This document shows, piece by piece, positions 6,338 to 9,744 of a stretch of 9,744 nt of DNA (within the stretch, counting starts at the first letter, position 1; each line of letters begins with the position of its first letter). A program made the position numbers and the translations under genes. The notes under the pieces were generated by a model. That model worked only from the letters and a program-made list of their open reading frames with translations, ran no database searches and had not been told where the DNA came from. Origin of the DNA: Chloroflexota bacterium (GTDB lineage Bacteria; Chloroflexota; Anaerolineae; Anaerolineales; Villigracilaceae); contig JAJYOO010000062.1 of NCBI GenBank assembly GCA_021796155.1, positions 1 through 9,744 of the forward strand. The letters are read 5' to 3'.

Positions 6338-6357
6338 GTTTTTGTTCTCCATCGAAG

Positions 6358-6382
6358 AAAACGTGCCTCAGTGGCGCGTTTT
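6358..6382. terminator. Bidirectional intrinsic terminator after the methyltransferase
   Basis: A 10-bp stem (6358-6367 with 6373-6382, one G-T pair; arms AAAACGTGCC and GGCGCGTTTT) encloses the 5-base loop TCAGT. The stem's T run ends it on the plus strand. On the minus strand the tract TTTTCTTCG follows. It lies between the methyltransferase stop and the end of the convergent acetyltransferase gene, serves both, and marks the right edge of the R-M cassette. Confidence 0.82.
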
Positions 6383-6390
6383 TGATTCCG

Positions 6391-6681
6391 CTACTTGACC
6401 AATCCCTGAAACTCCCGATGCCGCTTAATGTAACCGTCAACGAACCAGCATAGAGTTCTGACTTTGAGCGAATTTTCCTGTGCATACGTCAGCGCAGCTT
6501 TCGCGAGTTTGCTCCCAATGCCCTGACCTTCCAACGCGGGCGGAACGTAAGTGTGAGTAAAAACAATTGTGTGACCCTGCAAAACATAGTCTAATTCCGC
6601 GAGATAAGCGTTGACGCGGAATTCAAACCGCTTTTGTTTAACGTTGTGAACAACGTTCACTTTGTTAAGTTCAACGCTCAT
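6391..6681 (-). CDS. GNAT_2-type (YidJ-like) small N-acetyltransferase
   Basis: The protein is 96 residues, the normal length for this compact GNAT subfamily. It has beta strands FRVNAYLAELDYVLQGHTIVFTHT (split around 21-44), then VPPALEGQGIGSKLAKAAL (46-64), where the GQGIGSKL loop is the acetyl-CoA pyrophosphate-binding motif. The characteristic C-terminus is CWFVDGYIKRHREFQGLV, close to the family pattern CxFVxxYIxRHPEYxxLV. Such proteins transfer acetyl from acetyl-CoA to an unknown amine; the substrate is not known. The open frame extends 39 codons further upstream, but that part is an Arg/Ser-rich shadow of the agmatinase gene. The ATG at complement 6679-6681 lies one base after the agmatinase stop (TAA C ATG) with no separate Shine-Dalgarno, so translation is probably coupled. 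Confidence 0.88.
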   Translation of the reverse strand: MSVELNKVNVVHNVKQKRFEFRVNAYLAELDYVLQGHTIVFTHTYVPPALEGQGIGSKLAKAALTYAQENSLKVRTLCWFVDGYIKRHREFQGLVK

Positions 6682-6682
6682 G

Positions 6683-7585
6683 TTATCTGATCGATTGTTT
6701 TTCGCGTGCAATGACCGCGATGAATTCCATGATGATCTTGAGTGCGGCGAAAATCGTGGCTTCGGATTCATCGAGCGGCGGCGCGACCTCGACGACATCC
6801 AACCCGACCAACGGCAAACCTTGAAGTGATTGAATCAACGTGATGACTTCGCGCGAAGTTAATCCGCCCGCGTCGGGAATCCCTGTGCCGGGCGCAAACG
6901 CTGGGTCGAGACAGTCAATATCCAACGAAACATGAACTGCATCGCATCTCGATAATATTTTATGAACATCCGCCGCAATTGATTTCATGCCGCGCTCGGC
7001 AACGTCCGCGGCTGTGTAAACGTTCAAGCCGCCGTTTTCGATCAAATCAATTTCCTGATATTCCCACGAGCGTAAACCAACCATGCAAACATCTTCAGGC
7101 TTGATGCCGAATTCGAGTCCGCGGCGCAGGACGCAGGCGTGAGAAAATTTCGAGCCATTGAACTCATCGCATAAATCCGGGTGCGCATCCACCCACAAAA
7201 CGCCGAGACGTTTATTTTTGTATCGTTCGCGCTGGCCTTGAAAAATTGGGATGGTCACAGAATGATCGCCGCCAAGCAAAATGGGAACGTTTGGAAGAGA
7301 TGCAACTTTTTGATGGACAATTTTAAAATCTGATTCCGGACGCGAAACGGAGATGTCACCCAAATCGCAAATGCGAATATTCTTGAGCCGCGTCCGGTCT
7401 TCGCCGAACGGAGTCATATGCTGCGACCAAAAGCGAATCCGCTCCGGGCCGCGCGACGTGCCTTTGCGCGCGCTAGCCAATCCGTCAAACGGAATACCGA
7501 TGATCAAGAAATCGGAATCAGCAGGAGAATAATCCGGGCGATGCAGGTCAGCCCAAAGTCCGTGAGTTGCGGCGGGATCGGTCAT
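6683..7585 (-). CDS. speB: Agmatinase/arginase (ureohydrolase) family protein
   Basis: This 300-residue, cytosolic binuclear-manganese hydrolase probably cleaves agmatine to putrescine and urea, on the route from arginine to polyamines. All metal ligands are visible: H108 in LLGGDHS, D133/H135/D137 in VDAHPD, and D222/D224 in SLDIDCLDPAFAPGTG. After the DAHPD loop comes CDEFNGSKFSHACVLRR, which resembles agmatinases more than arginases (DxY/F-EG..SHA/G). The C-terminal GLDVVEVAPPLDESEATIFAA is typical. Related guanidino-acid hydrolases share these motifs, so the exact guanidino substrate is uncertain. The ATG at complement 7583-7585 follows GAGGT (complement 7594-7598) by 8 bases. The acetyltransferase gene follows one base downstream, and the pair forms an operon; acetylation of a polyamine product is an attractive but untested idea. 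Confidence 0.9.
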   Translation of the reverse strand: MTDPAATHGLWADLHRPDYSPADSDFLIIGIPFDGLASARKGTSRGPERIRFWSQHMTPFGEDRTRLKNIRICDLGDISVSRPESDFKIVHQKVASLPNVPILLGGDHSVTIPIFQGQRERYKNKRLGVLWVDAHPDLCDEFNGSKFSHACVLRRGLEFGIKPEDVCMVGLRSWEYQEIDLIENGGLNVYTAADVAERGMKSIAADVHKILSRCDAVHVSLDIDCLDPAFAPGTGIPDAGGLTSREVITLIQSLQGLPLVGLDVVEVAPPLDESEATIFAALKIIMEFIAVIAREKQSIR

Positions 7586-7623
7586 ATTGTTTTACCTCAT
7601 CCGAATTTTATCCGATAAAGCAA

Positions 7624-7644
7624 GAGCAGGCTTGTCGCCTGCTC
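7624..7644. terminator. Hairpin between degV-family gene and agmatinase gene
   Basis: A perfect 8-bp stem GAGCAGGC/GCCTGCTC (7624-7631 with 7637-7644) has the 5-base loop TTGTC. On the minus strand, where it would end the DegV transcript, it is followed only by TTGCTTTATC, a weak T tract. On the plus strand TATTTTTG follows. It may be a weak terminator or another dispersed palindrome; the segment GGCGACA recalls the hairpin near coaD. Confidence 0.55.
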
Positions 7645-7658
7645 CTATTTTTGTTTCA

Positions 7659-8522
7659 TCAATCTTCAACTTTGTAATAACATAAACCTGCCGTGCCTGG
7701 CCCGGTATGGACAGCCAACGCCGGCGATAGTTCAGCAAACATCGACTCGACCACATTCACTTTCGTTTCAACCAACTCTTTGATCTTCTCGACTTCACGT
7801 TGCGCGCCCGCATGAACATAAGCGACTCTGGCTTTGCCTTTTCCAACAGCCTGCACAACCATATCAGCCATTTGTTGATATGCCTGTCCGCGGCTGTGCG
7901 CCTTGCCAAGCGGGACGATCTCGCCATCTTCCACGCCAATCAACGGCTTGATGTTGAGCATCGTGCCAAGCATATTTTGCGCCTTGCCGATTCGTCCGCC
8001 GAGATAAAGATAACGAAGCGTGTCGGCAGTTTGAATCATGTGCGTGATCGGAATCATCTGTCTAACGCGTGCCGTTATCTCGTTCAAGCCCAGGCCCGAC
8101 AACGCGGCGCGCGCCGCTTCGATCACCATCCAGCCCTGACAAAGCGACGCGTTGCGCGTGTCAATCACTTCCAACTGAATATCCGGATGGTTTTCCTTGA
8201 GCATGGATTGCGCGACCGTCGCGGCTTGATGTCCGCCACTGGCTTTGGATGTCATGTGGATGCTGATGATTTCCCTCGCTCCATCTTCAATCAGTTTTTC
8301 ATAGGCCTGATAATAATCGCCTGGCCCGGGGCTGGCAGTGGTCGGCACGAATTTGGCTGTGATCAGCCATCGTAAAAATTCCTCGCGCTGAATCGTGACC
8401 AAATCACGCAAAACTTCCTCACCCCGGTGAATGTAATAGGCCACCGTGCTGATCTTGAGACTATTTAGAATCGTCTCCGGCAGGCTGGCAGTGCTATCCG
8501 TCAAAACGGCAACATTGGACAT
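7659..8522 (-). CDS. DegV family (FakB-like) fatty-acid-binding protein
   Basis: DegV/FakB proteins bind a fatty acid and present it to the kinase FakA, which makes acyl-phosphate for phospholipid synthesis. The protein is 287 residues, the usual size. Signatures are the N-terminal VAVLTDSTASLP (4-15), the TTASPGP loop (61-67) in place of the common TSQPS/P, TSKASGGHQAATVAQ (91-105), LRYLYLGGRIGKAQ (169-182), LNIKPLIGVEDGEI (189-202), and the C-terminal HTGPGTAGLCYY (272-283). No fakA gene is in the window. The frame extends 11 codons further to a GTG at complement 8553-8555. I chose the ATG at complement 8520-8522 because it aligns with the family start, has GAGGG just upstream, and a possible -10 (8547-8552) lies between the two starts. 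It is divergent from kamA. Confidence 0.92.
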   Translation of the reverse strand: MSNVAVLTDSTASLPETILNSLKISTVAYYIHRGEEVLRDLVTIQREEFLRWLITAKFVPTTASPGPGDYYQAYEKLIEDGAREIISIHMTSKASGGHQAATVAQSMLKENHPDIQLEVIDTRNASLCQGWMVIEAARAALSGLGLNEITARVRQMIPITHMIQTADTLRYLYLGGRIGKAQNMLGTMLNIKPLIGVEDGEIVPLGKAHSRGQAYQQMADMVVQAVGKGKARVAYVHAGAQREVEKIKELVETKVNVVESMFAELSPALAVHTGPGTAGLCYYKVED

Positions 8523-8546
8523 TTTCCCTCGCTTTCGCTCGTCTTC

Positions 8547-8552
8547 ATTGTA
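8547..8552 (-). promoter_or_regulatory. Candidate -10 box for the DegV-family gene
   Basis: The minus strand reads TACAAT here (complement of ATTGTA). Transcription would begin near 8540, giving a leader of about 17 bases that contains the Shine-Dalgarno. The -35 position has no good match (CACTTT or ACTTTG), so the call is weak. It mirrors the identical TACAAT used by the divergent kamA promoter. Confidence 0.3.
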
Positions 8553-8578
8553 CACCTAGTGGTCACACCAAAGTGCGG

Positions 8579-8607
8579 TTGACCTGCCCTTTGTTTCCAC
8601 TTACAAT
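8579..8607 (+). promoter_or_regulatory. Sigma70-type promoter for kamA
   Basis: The -35 TTGACC (8579-8584) and -10 TACAAT (8602-8607) have the ideal 17-base spacing. Transcription would start near 8614-8615, leaving a leader of about 127 bases before the kamA ATG. The leader carries a terminator-like hairpin and a short ORF. Confidence 0.68.
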
Positions 8608-8617
8608 ACTACTGACA

Positions 8618-8707
8618 ATGGTCGAGATTTTTAATCGTATTGCCGGTTTCTTCCGGCCCGATCACGATCCTCCGTCAGGGCCGTTTTTTCCGCGTATCTC
8701 GCTTTAA
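8618..8707 (+). CDS. Possible 29-residue leader peptide ahead of kamA
   Basis: An ATG only 3-4 bases after the predicted transcription start opens a 29-codon frame ending TAA at 8705-8707. It begins MVEIFNRIAGFFRPDHD and ends GPFFPRISL. It has four Phe-Phe/Phe-Pro clusters and no Lys codon, so it is not a classical lysine-attenuation peptide. It has no Shine-Dalgarno and would have to be translated leaderless. It spans the hairpins described for this leader, so ribosomes on it would affect their folding. It may be chance. Confidence 0.25.
   Translation: MVEIFNRIAGFFRPDHDPPSGPFFPRISL
8642..8689 (+). promoter_or_regulatory. Attenuator-like alternative hairpins in the kamA leader
   Basis: CGGCCC (8654-8659) can pair with GGGCCG (8678-8683), immediately followed by six T (8684-8689), which is the form of an intrinsic terminator although the loop is large (18 bases). 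Upstream, GCCGG (8642-8646) can pair with CCGGC (8653-8657), using the same 5' arm. The two structures exclude each other, as in attenuators. The placement between promoter and kamA fits premature termination control. No known riboswitch consensus was recognised. Confidence 0.42.
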
Positions 8708-8741
8708 CTCGTTCGCCATCAAATAATCGGAGGATTATCTT

Positions 8742-9744
8742 ATGCCTACACCTATAATTTCCAAGCGCGCTCCTATCTATGCCGATGTTCCCGACGAAAG
8801 GTGGAACGATTGGCGCTGGCAGTTGAGTCATCGTCTCAACACCGTTGAAGAAATCGAGAAAGTCATCCCACTGACCGACTCGGAGAAGAAGGCTTTGAAC
8901 ACCAGCGGCTTGTTCCGCGTGGATGTTACGCCTTACTTTATCTCATTGATTGACCCTGACGATCCCAACGATCCGGTGCGAAGACAAATCATCCCAACGG
9001 ATGCGGAGATCGCGCCGTTCACCGGCATGATGGAAGATTCTCTTGCGGAAGACCGCCACTCTCCCGTGCCGGGGCTGGTTCATCGGTATCCTGACAGAGT
9101 TCTTATGCTGGTGACCACACAGTGCGCGTCGTATTGCCGGTACTGCACGCGTTCGCGCATCGTTGGTGATCCGGGACAGACGTTCTCACGCCACGAATTC
9201 GAGATGCAGCTCGAATATCTCAAGCGGACTCCGCAAGTGCGTGATGTTTTGCTCTCTGGCGGCGACCCGTTGGTCCTTGCGCCGAAAATTCTCGAAGAGA
9301 TTCTCACCCGCCTGCGCGAGATCCCGCACATCGAAATTGTCCGCATCGGTTCGCGCGTACCGGTCTTTTTACCGATGCGCGTCACGCAGGAATTATGCGA
9401 CATGCTCGGCAAATTCCATCCGTTGTGGCTGAACATTCACGTCAACCATCCGAATGAGATTACCAAAGAATTGGCTGATGCCTGTGACCGCATGACGCGC
9501 GCTGGAATCCCGCTGGGCAACCAGTCCGTTCTTTTGGCCGGGATCAATGATTGCGTTCACATCCAACGCGAATTGGTCCAGAAGTTGACGCGCATTCGCG
9601 TCCGCCCATATTATCTCTATCAATGCGACCTGGTCGAAGGCGCGGGACATTTCCGCACACCAGTCGCGAAAGGCATTGAGATCATCGAAGGCTTGCGCGG
9701 ACATACATCCGGTTACGCCGTTCCGCAATTCATCGTGGACGCGC
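8742..9744 (+). CDS. kamA: Lysine 2,3-aminomutase (KamA), 3' truncated by the window
   Basis: This radical-SAM, PLP-dependent enzyme interconverts L-alpha-lysine and L-beta-lysine, the first step of lysine fermentation and also used for N-acetyl-beta-lysine osmolyte synthesis. Some 334 residues are in the window and the frame is still open. Evidence: WNDWRWQLSHRLNT near the N-terminus, the radical-SAM cluster CASYCRYC (C128, C132, C135), and LLSGGDPL (170-177). Asp D296 lies in YYLYQCDL, followed by GHFRTPVAKGIEIIEGLRGH, then D333 in FIVDA. These positions are each three higher than the known Clostridium subterminale residues C125/C129/C132, D293 and D330. The PLP-lysine motif PGGGGK should follow immediately and lies outside the window. 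The full substrate-binding C-terminal part argues for KamA rather than the shorter EpmB. The ATG follows GGAGG (8729-8733) by 8 bases. Confidence 0.95.
   Translation, partial: MPTPIISKRAPIYADVPDERWNDWRWQLSHRLNTVEEIEKVIPLTDSEKKALNTSGLFRVDVTPYFISLIDPDDPNDPVRRQIIPTDAEIAPFTGMMEDSLAEDRHSPVPGLVHRYPDRVLMLVTTQCASYCRYCTRSRIVGDPGQTFSRHEFEMQLEYLKRTPQVRDVLLSGGDPLVLAPKILEEILTRLREIPHIEIVRIGSRVPVFLPMRVTQELCDMLGKFHPLWLNIHVNHPNEITKELADACDRMTRAGIPLGNQSVLLAGINDCVHIQRELVQKLTRIRVRPYYLYQCDLVEGAGHFRTPVAKGIEIIEGLRGHTSGYAVPQFIVDA

Noticed and set aside
6682..6798. 39-codon upstream extension of the acetyltransferase frame
   Set aside because: Arg/Ser-rich shadow of the agmatinase gene; the family start matches the ATG at 6681.
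8523..8555. GTG start 11 codons upstream of the DegV-family ATG
   Set aside because: Adds a charged tail not found in the family and would lie upstream of the likely -10 box.
8608..8741. Lysine riboswitch ahead of kamA
   Set aside because: The leader is too short and lacks the conserved multi-helix lysine riboswitch core.
9393..9728. Minus-strand frames opposite kamA (also 9080-9436)
   Set aside because: kamA reads through with catalytic residues at the exact expected positions; the antisense frames are shadows.
1..9744. CRISPR array, tRNA, rRNA or transposase genes
   Set aside because: No regularly spaced repeats, no tRNA-like cloverleaf and no transposase motifs were seen in the window.

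Overview
The window looks like a piece of a chromosome from a Chloroflexota bacterium, most likely Anaerolineae. This is an inference from recalled protein features: a 'WLWLSG...DPNN..A..GL' TPR-like segment fused to a membrane PH domain, RecG with an extra N-terminal domain and Pro-rich linker, and a small coiled-coil gene next to coaD. Nothing here is a 16S or other definitive marker.

Layout. (1) 1-654, plus strand: the 3' part of a membrane PH-domain (bPH_2/DUF304-type) gene. An in-frame amber codon sits at its left edge, where the repeat motif normally has Trp. (2) 656-681: a bidirectional terminator hairpin. (3) 685-4281, minus strand: recG, then coaD, then a coiled-coil gene of unknown function, with a REP-like hairpin at the recG/coaD junction that also supplies the recG stop codon. 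(4) 4286-6337: a compact, visibly AT-richer restriction-modification cassette. A small Xre-type regulator (minus) overlaps a putative PD-(D/E)XK endonuclease (minus), and a D12-class adenine methyltransferase (plus) is divergent from them. This is the controller-protein architecture known from PvuII-like systems. The 53-base divergent region carries a good sigma70-type promoter for the methyltransferase and a three-half-site operator (TATCCT / AGGATA / TATCCT). (5) 6358-6382: a bidirectional terminator closes the cassette. (6) 6391-7585, minus: a GNAT_2-type acetyltransferase one base downstream of an agmatinase/arginase-family gene. (7) 7659-8522, minus: a DegV family lipid-binding protein. 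(8) 8579-9744, plus: lysine 2,3-aminomutase, cut by the window edge four residues after the second substrate-binding Asp would be followed by the PLP lysine motif. It is preceded by a strong promoter and a leader with a terminator-like hairpin.

How it fits together. The flanks are housekeeping functions: CoA synthesis, recombination, arginine/agmatine and lysine-derived amine metabolism, and fatty-acid handling. The restriction-modification cassette is the accessory element. It sits only 4 bases upstream of the recG start codon, so recG transcription and translation may now depend on sequences at the end of the endonuclease gene.

The points most worth a second look are the endonuclease family and its operator, the recG junction, the kamA leader, and the amber codon at the left edge.
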